Of a stretch of DNA of 64,000 nt, positions 42,461-51,496 are shown piece by piece. The position numbers and the translations under genes were made by a program. The notes beneath the pieces are model-generated. The model saw only the letters and a program-made list of their open reading frames with translations. It was not told the origin of the DNA and made no database searches. Origin of the DNA: Bacteroidota bacterium. Its GTDB lineage: Bacteria; Bacteroidota; Bacteroidia; Chitinophagales; LD1. Position 1 is the first letter of the stretch. Every line of letters begins with the position of its first letter. The stretch spans positions 62,001 to 126,000 of the forward strand of contig CANJLD010000002.1 in the NCBI GenBank assembly GCA_947475165.1, read 5' to 3'.

Positions 42461-42852
42461 GTAAGTTGAGCATGTTTTATGGGGCAGATGTAATGGTGTT
42501 TGAGAATGCAAAAAAACTGCGGGAGAACATGACTGGTGCAGAAAGGAAATTGTTTGAACAGTTATCGAAAAACAAATTAGGAGTAAGATTCAGGGCTCAA
42601 CATCCTATTTGGCTTTATGTAGTTGACTTTTATTGTCACCGGGCAAAGCTGGTTATTGAAATTGATGGAGACATTCACTTTAATGAAGAAGCACAAAAGG
42701 CAGATGATGAAAGAGCGAAGGCAATAGAAGACCTTGGACTAAAAGTAATTCGATTTACAAACGAAGAAGTTTTCAAAAACTTAGAAGAAGTAATAGCCGA
42801 AATAACCAAGCTGGTAAACGAACGAGTATCTACGGGATTAAGTCCCCTTTAG
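42457..42852 (+). CDS. DUF559 (Vsr/PD-(D/E)xK-like) endonuclease-domain protein
   Basis: 131 residues covering the whole domain: FENAKKLRENMTGAERKLFE, RFRAQHPIWLYVVDFYCHRA with the Asp, LVIEIDGDIHF with the Glu/Asp pair, and GLKVIRFTNEEVFKNLEEV. DUF559 proteins are predicted nucleases of the Vsr/restriction fold; biological role poorly known. The start is 14 bp after the left repeat, and the stop codon (TAG) plus the last residues (GLSPL) are encoded by the right repeat, so gene and repeats form one unit. Confidence 0.9.
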   Translation: MSKLSMFYGADVMVFENAKKLRENMTGAERKLFEQLSKNKLGVRFRAQHPIWLYVVDFYCHRAKLVIEIDGDIHFNEEAQKADDERAKAIEDLGLKVIRFTNEEVFKNLEEVIAEITKLVNERVSTGLSPL

Positions 42853-42867
42853 GGGATTTAGGGGTGG
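42838..42867 (-). repeat. Right palindromic repeat copy (inverted)
   Basis: TTAAGTCCCCTTTAGGGGAT then TTAGGGGTGG. It supplies the DUF559 stop codon and ends 1 bp before the EnvC stop codon. Confidence 0.92.
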
Positions 42868-42868
42868 A

Positions 42869-44176
42869 TTAATTAGCCAGCCAGCCCTGCGGGTCCATCT
42901 TATCTTTTCCTTTCCAAATTTCTACATGCACCTTGGTAAGGTTTTCGGCTTTATCTACATGAAGTTTGCCCAGCGATTGTTTGGTAGTTAAAACCTGACC
43001 GGTCTTTACCAATACGTTTTCGATGTTGGAATACACCGTAAAATATTCGCCGTGTTTTACAATCACACAGTTTTGTGTGGTAGGAAGAAAAAAAACACTC
43101 ACCACCGTTCCGCCAAAAACCACTCGGGCTTCGGCACCGGCTTCGGTCTGTATATCCACTCCGTTGTTCTCTACCATTACACCCTTCAGCACCGGATGCT
43201 CGTGTTTGCCGAAAGAGGCAACAATGTGTCCGCGCAAAACCGGCCAAGGCAGTTTACCCTGATTACTCGAAAAGTTTTTCGACAGTGCCTGCTCTGCCGG
43301 TGTAAGCGGCATGGTTTCGTTGCTTCCTTTTTTAACGGCAACATCTTTTGTAGTTCCCACATTGCGTTTGGCGGCTTCGCGCGCCTGCCGTATTTCTTCT
43401 TCAATAATTGTTTGAATGCGATTGTTGAGCTGAGCCATCGCTTTGTTTTTTTCCTGCTGTGCTTTGCGCAGCTTCCTTTCTTTTTCTAATAATAAAGCCA
43501 CCGCTGCATCTTTTTCTTTTCGCTCGTTTTCTAATTCTGCTTTTTGTGCGGTTTGTTTTACCAGCAAATTTTCTTTCTCCTGTTTGTTCTCCTGCAAATC
43601 TTCCTTTTTTACTTCCAGCTCTCCTATATTTTGCTGAATCATCTTCGCCTGACCTCTCCGGTACTCGGCAATTTTCAGCAGGTAATTGTATCTGCGTATG
43701 CCATCGTAAAACGAATTGGACGAAAGCAAAAACACCACCTGGTTTTGTAGCGTAAGGTTCTGATAACTCTTGCGAAGCATACCGGCATATTCCGTTTTCA
43801 TTTTTTCTACTTCGGCAGCCTTCTTCGAAATCTGTTCGGATGTTTCAGTAATGGTTTCGTCTAAATCATCAATCTGGTTATTGATGTTGCCAATCAGCCC
43901 CTCGCGCGATTTTATTTTGGCTTGCAGCGCAAGAATTTCGCCCATGCTCTTCTGCTTTTTCGCGCTGTTGTTTTTAATAGCAGCTTCTATCACTTTAATT
44001 TCATCCTGCAGCTTTTTCATTTGCTGCTGAAGCTGTTCCTTTTTCTGTTTGGGAGTTTGGGAGAAAGCGGCAGTAGGCAGTAGGCAGCAGGCAATAAGCA
44101 GTATGCAATAGACAGTAGGCAAAAGCAGTAGCCTCCTATTTATTTCGTATTTCGTATTTCGTATTTCGTATTTCAA
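42869..44176 (-). CDS. envC: EnvC-like murein hydrolase activator (coiled coil + LytM/M23 domain)
   Basis: 435 residues from TTG 44176, overlapping the DUF4292 stop. A signal peptide (LLLLPTVYCILLIACCLLPT) encoded by heptamer repeats, then a long coiled coil (~40-260), then an M23 domain from LPWPVLRGHIVASFGKHEHP. The metal-binding H of HxxxD is replaced (NNGVDI), and HxH is reduced to KVHVEIW, so it is probably a non-catalytic activator of amidases at division, like E. coli EnvC. It is the last gene of the 49697-42869 operon. Confidence 0.87.
   Translation of the reverse strand: MKYEIRNTKYEINRRLLLLPTVYCILLIACCLLPTAAFSQTPKQKKEQLQQQMKKLQDEIKVIEAAIKNNSAKKQKSMGEILALQAKIKSREGLIGNINNQIDDLDETITETSEQISKKAAEVEKMKTEYAGMLRKSYQNLTLQNQVVFLLSSNSFYDGIRRYNYLLKIAEYRRGQAKMIQQNIGELEVKKEDLQENKQEKENLLVKQTAQKAELENERKEKDAAVALLLEKERKLRKAQQEKNKAMAQLNNRIQTIIEEEIRQAREAAKRNVGTTKDVAVKKGSNETMPLTPAEQALSKNFSSNQGKLPWPVLRGHIVASFGKHEHPVLKGVMVENNGVDIQTEAGAEARVVFGGTVVSVFFLPTTQNCVIVKHGEYFTVYSNIENVLVKTGQVLTTKQSLGKLHVDKAENLTKVHVEIWKGKDKMDPQGWLAN
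44068..44176 (-). repeat. Two heptamer blocks encoding the N-terminus and signal peptide of EnvC
   Basis: 44142-44176: four ATTTCGT units and a fifth degenerate one covering the start codon. 44068-44123: CGGCAGT, AGGCAGT, AGGCAGC, AGGCAAT, AAGCAGT, ATGCAAT, AGACAGT, AGGCAAA. On the coding strand they read as CTACTGC/CTATTGC units giving PTVYCILLIACCLLPTA. Confidence 0.9.
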
Positions 44177-44907
44177 TCGACTCTCTTATACTTTTCATTC
44201 GCCTCAAAAGGGAAATTTAATTCTTCGTTAACCTGCGCTTTCGTTATCTCCATGCTCAGCATCATCGTTGCGGCATCACGGTGTATGATGATGTTTCGCT
44301 TATAACTAAACGGTTTTTGGTTTAAAGAATTATACGAGTCAAAAGTAATCGTCATGTCCTGCTTAAGCAGCTTGTCTTTCAACAGAATTTTTTTGATGGT
44401 GTAGCTTACGCTGTCCACCCACACCTTCTCCAGCAGCTTATCCGATTCCATATAAAGAACATAACTACTGTCTTCTTTAGTAACAGATGTGGCTTTTTCG
44501 TTTATCGAAATTTTTTGACCGGCAAGTATCTGTTGCAGCATTTCAAAATTCACGGGCATCAAAATCCAGCTTTGAATAAAGTTGTAATCGCGCACCATGT
44601 GTTCGCTGGTCATTTTATTTACCAGCCGAAATGAGTCCGGTGATATAAGCACACGCGCACCTTCAAAACCAAACATGCCCAGGCTCATCCAAATCAAACT
44701 GTCCTTCCTTAAGCGAATGCTTGCGTTGAATTGTTGCGCGGTGTTGCCGTCATCCCAGGTCAGGTTACATCTTTCCGAAAGTGTTTTGTATTGAATTTGA
44801 TTGGCAACAACTTTACTATATACCGAATCAAAATTCACCTGCAAAGAATCCTGTGCGAAAGCACCGGAAAATAAAAACAGGAAGAGAAATGTTATTCTGA
44901 AATTCAT
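44173..44907 (-). CDS. DUF4292 family periplasmic/lipid-associated protein
   Basis: 244 residues from ATG 44907 (MNFRITFLFLFLFSGAFAQD). The family body is recognisable: YKTLSERCNLTWDDG, IRLRKDSLIWMSLGMFGFEG and ARVLISPDSFRLVNKMTSEH. It probably has a LolA/LolB-like fold that binds lipoprotein or lipid; this is inference. It sits between a TPR protein and EnvC in the dut operon, an order common in Bacteroidota. Confidence 0.87.
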   Translation of the reverse strand: MNFRITFLFLFLFSGAFAQDSLQVNFDSVYSKVVANQIQYKTLSERCNLTWDDGNTAQQFNASIRLRKDSLIWMSLGMFGFEGARVLISPDSFRLVNKMTSEHMVRDYNFIQSWILMPVNFEMLQQILAGQKISINEKATSVTKEDSSYVLYMESDKLLEKVWVDSVSYTIKKILLKDKLLKQDMTITFDSYNSLNQKPFSYKRNIIIHRDAATMMLSMEITKAQVNEELNFPFEANEKYKRVD

Positions 44908-44942
44908 GTGAAGCATTGGATAAATAACGTGCCAAATAGAGC

Positions 44943-46700
44943 TTACTTTATGTATTTGCCTTCAGAAATCTTCTTATCAATAGTAGAAGAATCGGTGCCG
45001 AGGTCTTTTGCCTGCTTCCAGTATTTTAAAGCTTCTTCTTTATTCCCTAATTGAAAAAGAATATCACCGTAATGCTCTAAAATAGTTCCGCTTTTATCGC
45101 CACCGGCTTTCATGGCTTTTTCCTGCCATTCTTTAGCACCGGTAAAATCATTCAGCTGAAAAAGTATCCATGCGTAGGTGTCTAAGAAAGAACTGTTGTC
45201 CGGTTCTAATTTGTTGGCGTATGCACTCATCTGTTTTGCTTTCTCCAGATTTGCTTTGCGTATGCTCAAATAATAACTGTAGTTATTCAGCACATAAGAA
45301 TTTTCTGCATCCAATTTCAGCGACCGGTCGTAAGCCGTATCACTTTCGGCAACCTTGCCTAATTCATGATAAACATCGCCAAGGTTTGCTAAAAACTGCG
45401 CCCGCACTTTATCATTATGGCCACTCATTTTTTCACCACGAGAAAAACTCTTCACTGCTTTTTCAAGTTCTTTATTCTGCATTTCAGCCCCACCCTTAAA
45501 CAAATAAATGATGGCCTGATTAGGGAAAAGCTCCATTGCATCGTTGCAGGTCTTATCCAAATTTATCCAGTCTCTTTTCTGATTGTAAAGCAACATTACC
45601 TGTTGCCAAACCTGAAACACATCTTTATTAAGCGACAGCGATTTCAAATATGCTTCAAGTGCTTTATCATTTTGATTATCGAGATAATACAAATCAGCTT
45701 TTATGGCAAACCCTTTTGCTTCATCAGGATGTGTGGTTGTTAGAATTTCAGCAAGGTCAAAAGCGTCTTGCTTTTTATCTTTCTGCATATCCCAGTATTG
45801 CAGATAAGGGAAGAGAATTTTGATTTTGGTATCTACATCTACTTTCTCATTAGCAAAAACCTTCTTAATGCTTTCTAAACTTTGCTGTTCGTTTCCGCTT
45901 TGCATTCCCAAATCAGCAAGCGCGAGTGATGCCTGTGCATTGTCCGGTTCTTTCTCCAGAACTTTTTTGTAAAGCTCGGTAGCTTTTTCTTTCATCCGGT
46001 TAGCGCGATACAAATCGGCTTGCATCATCAGGTAATCTGTTTCACCGGGAAACTCATCAACCAGTTTTTGAATTTCATTTACCGCATCGTTGAATTTGTT
46101 CAGGCGCAAAAACAAATTCTTTTTCTCCATCACCACATTCTCATCCAGTCCAAAATTCTTTTCAAACTGCTCGTATGTTTTTATCGCTGCCTCAAACTGA
46201 CCTGTTTTAGATTGCAGAAATCCCAAGTTGAGATAGTATTCAGGATTGTTCTGAAATTTCGAGATGAGCGTTTTAAAAACATCAGTCGCTTCTTTCCCCT
46301 TGCCCTGACTCATATAAACACTCGCCAGCATTTCCAGATACCATTTATTGTCAGGGTCTAAACGGGTTGCTTCTGTTGCTTCTTGTTCCGCATCAGCCAA
46401 CTTACTTAAGCCGGTATAAATCTGCGCTAACTGAAAATGCGCGTTTGCATTTTTATCATCAACAGCAAGAACCTCTTTGTAATTTTTGATAGCTGTTTCC
46501 CAGTCTTCCGTCACTTTAGCTTTTTCCGCTTCCATGAAAAGGCCTTCTACTTTTTGCTGGTCAGCTTTGTCGAGTGTAGAAACCTGTTCTTTATCGCCTT
46601 TCTTTTTCTTCTTCTTTTTTTCTTTCTCGGCAGGCTGAGAAAATGCTTCGCAGGAAATAACGAGAGAAAGAAAAATTAATATGGTTGAGAAAAATTTCAT
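44943..46700 (-). CDS. Tetratricopeptide-repeat protein
   Basis: 585 residues, signal peptide (MKFFSTILIFLSLVISCEAF), a Lys-rich stretch (EKEKKKKKKKGDKE), then about 12 TPR units such as AHFQLAQIYTGLSKLADAEQ and YYLNLGFLQSKTGQFEAAIK. A periplasmic scaffold; in this operon it may link envelope assembly proteins. No enzymatic domain. Confidence 0.88.
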   Translation of the reverse strand: MKFFSTILIFLSLVISCEAFSQPAEKEKKKKKKKGDKEQVSTLDKADQQKVEGLFMEAEKAKVTEDWETAIKNYKEVLAVDDKNANAHFQLAQIYTGLSKLADAEQEATEATRLDPDNKWYLEMLASVYMSQGKGKEATDVFKTLISKFQNNPEYYLNLGFLQSKTGQFEAAIKTYEQFEKNFGLDENVVMEKKNLFLRLNKFNDAVNEIQKLVDEFPGETDYLMMQADLYRANRMKEKATELYKKVLEKEPDNAQASLALADLGMQSGNEQQSLESIKKVFANEKVDVDTKIKILFPYLQYWDMQKDKKQDAFDLAEILTTTHPDEAKGFAIKADLYYLDNQNDKALEAYLKSLSLNKDVFQVWQQVMLLYNQKRDWINLDKTCNDAMELFPNQAIIYLFKGGAEMQNKELEKAVKSFSRGEKMSGHNDKVRAQFLANLGDVYHELGKVAESDTAYDRSLKLDAENSYVLNNYSYYLSIRKANLEKAKQMSAYANKLEPDNSSFLDTYAWILFQLNDFTGAKEWQEKAMKAGGDKSGTILEHYGDILFQLGNKEEALKYWKQAKDLGTDSSTIDKKISEGKYIK

Positions 46701-46721
46701 TGAAAACTGATGCAGAATTTT

Positions 46722-47729
46722 TTACTGCTTTAAAGAATTGTAATCGCCCACACTTAAATCTTCCATTCTGCCTTCAAGTTTAGTATTATTCCCAATCATT
46801 GAGTTTTCAATTAACTTATTTTTCAGAATGGTCTTACTTTGAATAATGCAGTTCTTCACCACGCTGTTTTCAATCACCGTGCCTTTGCTGATAGAAACAT
46901 GCGGACCCACCACCGAATTTTTCAGCACCACATCATCTTCTATATAACAAGGATGCACAACTACTGAATTTTCCATAATCACTTTATCACTCACCAGTTT
47001 CTCGTTCTTTATTAACTCCAAAATCCGCTGATTAGTATAAACCGTAGCATCTTTATTTCCGCAATCGAGCCACTCCAATACTTCGCCTTTGTAAAACTTC
47101 GAACCTTTCTTCTTCATGTTCTCCATCGCATCGGTCAACCAAAATTCACCGCCTTTCTGAATGTTATTGTCGAGAAGGTATTGCATTTCATCGCGCAAAT
47201 ATTTTCCATCGTTGAAATAGTAAATGCCGATGATGGCGAGGTCAGAAACAAATTCTTTCGGCTTCTCTACAAGATCTGTAATCACTCCAGCCGCATTCAT
47301 TTTTACTACACCAAATGCCGAAGGATCTTCTACTTTCTGCACCCAGATAATTCCGTCTTTCGAAGCATCAATTTTATAATCGGCACGGAAGAGCGTATCG
47401 GCAAAAGCAACAATCAAATTGCCCTGCAGAAAATCGCCCGCGCATAAAATAGCATGAGCAGTTCCAAGCGGAACATCCTGATATTTGATAGTGCCCGGCA
47501 CACCGGCATTTTTCGCTATCTGCAGTAATTTTTCTTCCACCGCTTTTCCAAAATCTTCGCGGATAATGAAAATGATGTCTTCAATTTTCTGGTCGGTGCT
47601 TCTAATTAAATCATTCACCAATCTTTCTACAATCGGCTTGCCGGCAATAGGCAGCATTGGTTTTGGAATAGTAAGTGTGTGTGGTCTTAAGCGGCTTCCC
47701 CAGCCCGCCATCGGGATGATAATTCTCAT
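46722..47729 (-). CDS. Sugar-nucleotide pyrophosphorylase (nucleotidyltransferase + left-handed beta-helix)
   Basis: 335 residues. MAGWGSRLRPHTLTIPKPML is the NTP-transferase loop with the catalytic Lys, followed by KPIVERLVNDL and IIGIYYFNDGKYL. A C-terminal hexapeptide helix (IENSVVKNCIIQSKTI) follows. It activates a sugar-1-phosphate (glucose- or mannose-1-P type) for surface polysaccharide synthesis; the exact sugar is not assignable. 21 bp from the TPR gene and 18 bp from dut. Confidence 0.88.
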   Translation of the reverse strand: MRIIIPMAGWGSRLRPHTLTIPKPMLPIAGKPIVERLVNDLIRSTDQKIEDIIFIIREDFGKAVEEKLLQIAKNAGVPGTIKYQDVPLGTAHAILCAGDFLQGNLIVAFADTLFRADYKIDASKDGIIWVQKVEDPSAFGVVKMNAAGVITDLVEKPKEFVSDLAIIGIYYFNDGKYLRDEMQYLLDNNIQKGGEFWLTDAMENMKKKGSKFYKGEVLEWLDCGNKDATVYTNQRILELIKNEKLVSDKVIMENSVVVHPCYIEDDVVLKNSVVGPHVSISKGTVIENSVVKNCIIQSKTILKNKLIENSMIGNNTKLEGRMEDLSVGDYNSLKQ

Positions 47730-47747
47730 TTTATTTCGTTTGTAGTT

Positions 47748-48179
47748 TTACTTTCCTGTTGAACCAAATCCTCCTTCACCTCTTTTCGTTTCATTCAATT
47801 CTGTTACCTGAATCAATTCAGCCTTTTCGTGCTTGGCAATTACCATTTGCGCAATTCGTTCTCCGGTTTTTACTACAAAGTCTTCATTGCTTAAATTGAT
47901 AAGCGCAATTTTTATTTCTCCGCGATAATCGCTGTCAATAGTTGCCGGAGTATTCGGCAAACTTATTCCGTGTTTAAAAGCGAGTCCACTTCTCGGGCGA
48001 AGTTGCGCTTCATAGCCTTCCGGCAATTCAATAAACAAACCGGTTGGAACCAATTTTCTGTCGAGCGATTTCAATACAATTTCTTCTTCAATAAATGCGC
48101 GTAAGTCCATACCCGCAGAGCCGCTTGTTTCGTAAGCGGGTAAAGGGTTATTGCTTTTATTAATGATTCTGATTTGCAT
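47748..48179 (-). CDS. dut: dUTP diphosphatase
   Basis: 143 residues, the trimeric Dut fold. Motifs: [53 protein letters not shown] and the C-terminal arm [11 protein letters not shown]. It hydrolyses dUTP to dUMP, preventing uracil incorporation. In the flippase-dut-nucleotidyltransferase operon. Confidence 0.97.
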   Translation of the reverse strand: MQIRIINKSNNPLPAYETSGSAGMDLRAFIEEEIVLKSLDRKLVPTGLFIELPEGYEAQLRPRSGLAFKHGISLPNTPATIDSDYRGEIKIALINLSNEDFVVKTGERIAQMVIAKHEKAELIQVTELNETKRGEGGFGSTGK

Positions 48180-48197
48180 TGGGCGTAAATATAAAAT

Positions 48198-49697
48198 TTA
48201 GATATAGGCAGATGATGTGGCGCGATTGAGAAGTTTCCTTCCGTCCTCAAACCAAACAAAAATTAAAAATGCAAACATGTAAATGCTGCTTAACATAAAA
48301 GGAGGCAATTGTTTTACCATCGGTAAATGTTCGTTCGTCATGGTAAACGAAAAATAGAAAAGCAGCGCGATGAAAAAATATTTAAAGAAGCTTTTCAAAT
48401 CGTATTCAACCGGATAATATTTTTGACCGAGCACATAAGAAACAACAGCCATACTCGCGTAACAAGCCAGTGTCGCCCACGCGCTCGCCATGTATCCGTA
48501 TTTAGGAATAAACACAATATTTAAAACAACAGTAAGCACTGCGCCACCAATAGAAACAAAAGAGCCGAGCAAAGTTTTGTCTTTTAGCTTATACCAAATG
48601 GAAAGATTGACATACACACCCAAAAACAAATTCGCCATCAGCAAAATAGGCACCACAGGTAAGCCAACGCGAAAATCTTTACCGATAAAATATTTGAAAA
48701 TATCGATGTAGAGTGTAACCAGAAGAAAAATGGAAACGCAAACAATCACAAAGTATTTCATCACATCGGCATAAACCTTTGTTGAGTTTTTTTCTTTGGC
48801 ATGCGAAAAGAAAAATGGTTCAGCAGCATAGCGGAACGCCTGAATGAAGAGCGTCATCAGAATAGAAAGTTTGTAGCACGCTCCGTAAATGCCAAGCTGC
48901 TCCATGTTTGTATGCGCATCAAACGGAAGAAGAAATTTCAGAATTGCTCGGTCTAACATTTCGTTAATGATTCCTGCAAAGCCGATAATGACCATTGGCA
49001 AAGAATACCTCAACATCTTTTTCAAAAGCGCGGTGTCTATTCCACCTAAAATACCTTTCAATTGCGGAGAAAGCAAAAGCAACTTCAATGAACTCGCAAT
49101 CAGGTTCGAAATAAAAATGTACCCAACTCCAATTTCAGGATTATACAGTTTGCCGAAAAACGAATTCGCATCTGCTTCAAAAGCACGTTTACAAACCACA
49201 ATGAAAAAGAGATTGAGCAGAACCGTAAATCCAATCTCTGAAAATTTTATCACCGCAAAATGCAATGCTTTGTTCTCAGAACGCAAACGTGCAAATGGGA
49301 TGGATGCAACAGAATCAAAAACAAGAATCAGCGCGAACCAATAAAAATACTCGTGGTGCTCGGGATATTTGAGCGCGGTAGAAATTGGAGAAACAAAAAC
49401 AGCAATCAGTAAAATGAAAACAACATTTGCAATCAAAATAAAATTAAGTGCGGTAGAATAAACTTTTTCCTTCGCATCAGAATCTTGGCTGAAACGAAAA
49501 AACCCGGTTTCAAATCCGAAGACTAAAAGTGCTCCAAGAAAACCGGTGTAAGCATAAAACTCACTCACAACGCCAAACTCCGCTTTATTAAAAGTGTAAG
49601 TGTAAAGCGGCACCATTAGATAATTCAGGAATCTTCCAAGGATACTGCTGAGTCCGTAGATGGCGGTTTGCGATGCGAGTCGTTTAATCGGGTTCAC
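48198..49697 (-). CDS. Polysaccharide flippase (Wzx/MATE-like, MVF superfamily)
   Basis: 499 residues with about 14 membrane helices. N-terminal MNPIKRLASQTAIYGLSSIL and GRFLNYLMVPLYTYTFNKAE are typical of oligosaccharide flippases. Likely translocates lipid-linked sugar units; the nucleotidyltransferase in the same operon fits. First gene of the minus-strand operon. Confidence 0.9.
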   Translation of the reverse strand: MNPIKRLASQTAIYGLSSILGRFLNYLMVPLYTYTFNKAEFGVVSEFYAYTGFLGALLVFGFETGFFRFSQDSDAKEKVYSTALNFILIANVVFILLIAVFVSPISTALKYPEHHEYFYWFALILVFDSVASIPFARLRSENKALHFAVIKFSEIGFTVLLNLFFIVVCKRAFEADANSFFGKLYNPEIGVGYIFISNLIASSLKLLLLSPQLKGILGGIDTALLKKMLRYSLPMVIIGFAGIINEMLDRAILKFLLPFDAHTNMEQLGIYGACYKLSILMTLFIQAFRYAAEPFFFSHAKEKNSTKVYADVMKYFVIVCVSIFLLVTLYIDIFKYFIGKDFRVGLPVVPILLMANLFLGVYVNLSIWYKLKDKTLLGSFVSIGGAVLTVVLNIVFIPKYGYMASAWATLACYASMAVVSYVLGQKYYPVEYDLKSFFKYFFIALLFYFSFTMTNEHLPMVKQLPPFMLSSIYMFAFLIFVWFEDGRKLLNRATSSAYI

Positions 49698-49853
49698 TTA
49701 ATTTTTTGTATTTCTACTAACGCGAAGTTGTTTCTTTTATGATAAACACAAAGCGCAGTTTTCAAGAAACATATTACAAGTAGTAACTTTTATAATACAT
49801 AGTCGTATATGTATACTACCGGAATATACCCGTGAACTATTGATACTTAGTGT

Positions 49854-50666
49854 ATGAAATCGCTTTACTTTTTCTTTTTGATGCTTTCCATCTTTTCTGT
49901 CTCCGCACAGCAAACGGAATATGTGAATGGAAAGTATGAAGGCGAAACTAAAAACGACAAAAAACAAGGACGCGGTCAAGCAATTTATTACGATGGTTCC
50001 ATGTATGACGGCATGTGGGCAAACGATATGCGCAATGGTGTAGGTCGCGCAATTTTTAAGGATGGCTCTTCCTATTATGGCGATTGGAAAGATGACAAGA
50101 GGCAAGGTCGCGGCAACTATGAATTTCCAAATGGCGATAAATACATTGGTCAGTTTGCGAACGATGAAATGAACGGATGGGGAACTTACATGTATGCCAA
50201 CGGCAATAAATACATTGGCGATTTTATAAACGGAATTATAACCGGTAGCGGAACTCTTTATTACGCATCCGGTGAGCGTTACGAAGGCAATTTTGTGAAC
50301 GGAAGAAAAACCGGTAAGGGAGTTTACTATTACAAGAACGGAAACATTTATGATGGATACTTTATTGCCGATAAAAAAGAGGGCTTTGGCAAGATGACTT
50401 TAGCCAATGGCGACCAATACACCGGTGAGTTTAAAGATAATTCGCGCACTGGTAAGGGCAGTTTTGTTTGGTTTAATGGCGATAGATACGAAGGCGAATT
50501 TCTGAATGGACAAATGCACGGCTTCGGAACATTCGCATGGGCTGATGGAGAAAAATACACCGGCACATGGACAAAAAATATTCGTGACGGTCAGGGAACT
50601 TTAGTAACCATAGACGGAGAAGAAAAGATGTTGGTGTTTGCGAATCGAGAAAAACAAAACCCCTAA
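49854..50666 (+). CDS. Secreted MORN-repeat protein (paralogue 1)
   Basis: 270 residues, signal peptide MKSLYFFFLMLSIFSVSAQ, then about nine MORN units such as YYDGSMYDGMWANDMRNGVG and YEFPNGDKYIGQFANDEMNG. MORN repeats bind lipids or proteins. About 60% similar by eye to the gene at 51497; rnhB lies between them. Its last codons and stop (NP, TAA) come from a palindromic repeat copy. Confidence 0.88.
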   Translation: MKSLYFFFLMLSIFSVSAQQTEYVNGKYEGETKNDKKQGRGQAIYYDGSMYDGMWANDMRNGVGRAIFKDGSSYYGDWKDDKRQGRGNYEFPNGDKYIGQFANDEMNGWGTYMYANGNKYIGDFINGIITGSGTLYYASGERYEGNFVNGRKTGKGVYYYKNGNIYDGYFIADKKEGFGKMTLANGDQYTGEFKDNSRTGKGSFVWFNGDRYEGEFLNGQMHGFGTFAWADGEKYTGTWTKNIRDGQGTLVTIDGEEKMLVFANREKQNP

Positions 50667-50791
50667 ATCCCCTGAAGGGGACTTAATACAAAATGCAAAT
50701 CCGCGTATGCGGATTTTTTATTTCGTTCAAGCAAGCACAACATTTTATTTTAGCCATACATCAAAGTCCCCTCCAGGGGATTTAGGGGTTT
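50659..50791. repeat. Inverted pair of the palindromic repeat around a terminator, between MORN gene and rnhB
   Basis: Left copy 50659-50686 (AACCCCTAAATCCCCTGAAG...), right inverted copy 50763-50791, 76-bp interior. The left copy supplies the MORN stop codon. The right copy ends immediately before the rnhB ATG. Confidence 0.9.
50697..50720 (+). terminator. Rho-independent terminator inside the repeat pair
   Basis: AAATCCGC, loop GTAT, GCGGATTT, then a T run. It ends the MORN transcript. Confidence 0.85.
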
Positions 50792-51391
50792 ATGCTACTT
50801 CCTTTTTACCAAAACAAATTGATTGAAGCCGGTTGCGATGAAGCCGGACGCGGCTGTTTGGCAGGACCGGTGTTTGCTGCTGCAGTAATTCTACCCAAAG
50901 ATTTTAAAAATGAAGTGCTGAACGATTCAAAAAAACTTTCGCGCAAACAGCGCGAAGAGTTGCGAATCATTATCGAAAGGGAAGCGATTGATTTTGCAGT
51001 GATGAGTATAAACAACAACAAGATTGATGAAATAAATATTCTCAACGCTTCCATCCTTGCTATGCATGAAGCATTGAGCAAACTAAAAAGGAAGTTTCAG
51101 TTCATCATTGTAGATGGAAACAGATTCAAGCCGTTCAAAAAAATCCCGCATCAAACAATTGTAAAAGGCGATGGAAAATATTTGAGCATTGCCGCGGCTT
51201 CTGTTCTTGCTAAAACATATCGCGATGAATTTATGGAGCAGCATCATCATCAATTTCCCATTTACGATTGGCTCAACAACAAAGGCTATGGAGTAGTGAA
51301 ACACCGCAAAGCAATTATCGAATTCGGACACACACGTCTCCACCGCAAAAGTTTTGTGCTGAAAGAAATGGAGATAAATCTCTTTACCTGA
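50792..51391 (+). CDS. rnhB: Ribonuclease HII
   Basis: 199 residues. AGCDEAGRGCLAGPVFAAAV holds the DEG-like catalytic Asp/Glu pair, VDGNRFKP the third Asp, and AAASVLAKTYRDEFM the fourth. It removes ribonucleotides from DNA and RNA-DNA hybrids. The ATG directly abuts a palindromic repeat, so its leader is repeat-derived. Confidence 0.96.
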   Translation: MLLPFYQNKLIEAGCDEAGRGCLAGPVFAAAVILPKDFKNEVLNDSKKLSRKQREELRIIIEREAIDFAVMSINNNKIDEINILNASILAMHEALSKLKRKFQFIIVDGNRFKPFKKIPHQTIVKGDGKYLSIAAASVLAKTYRDEFMEQHHHQFPIYDWLNNKGYGVVKHRKAIIEFGHTRLHRKSFVLKEMEINLFT

Positions 51392-51496
51392 GCTTTTTTA
51401 CAAGCTGCACTTTTTGTTTCTTATCGCACCTCTTGTATTTATCACTTTCCGAAATCCTCTCTGAAACCTTTGTTTTTTCATAGCGTTCTCTCAAGT

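Larger units (their letters stand above)
42415..42867 (+). mobile_element. Candidate mobile unit: DUF559 gene between inverted palindromic repeats
   Basis: The left repeat 42415-42442 (plus) and right repeat 42838-42867 (inverted) are identical over about 27 bp and enclose only the DUF559 gene. The 453-bp unit lies between an OMP gene, whose tail it overwrote, and the EnvC stop codon, which is 1 bp beyond the right end. No target duplication is visible. The same repeat makes short, gene-less inverted pairs at 33393-33506 and 50659-50791. Mobility is inferred. Confidence 0.55.

Noticed and set aside
50638-50826. 62-codon frame (contains TPKSPEGDL and SPPGDLGV)
   Set aside because: Translation of the two palindromic repeat copies between the MORN gene and rnhB.
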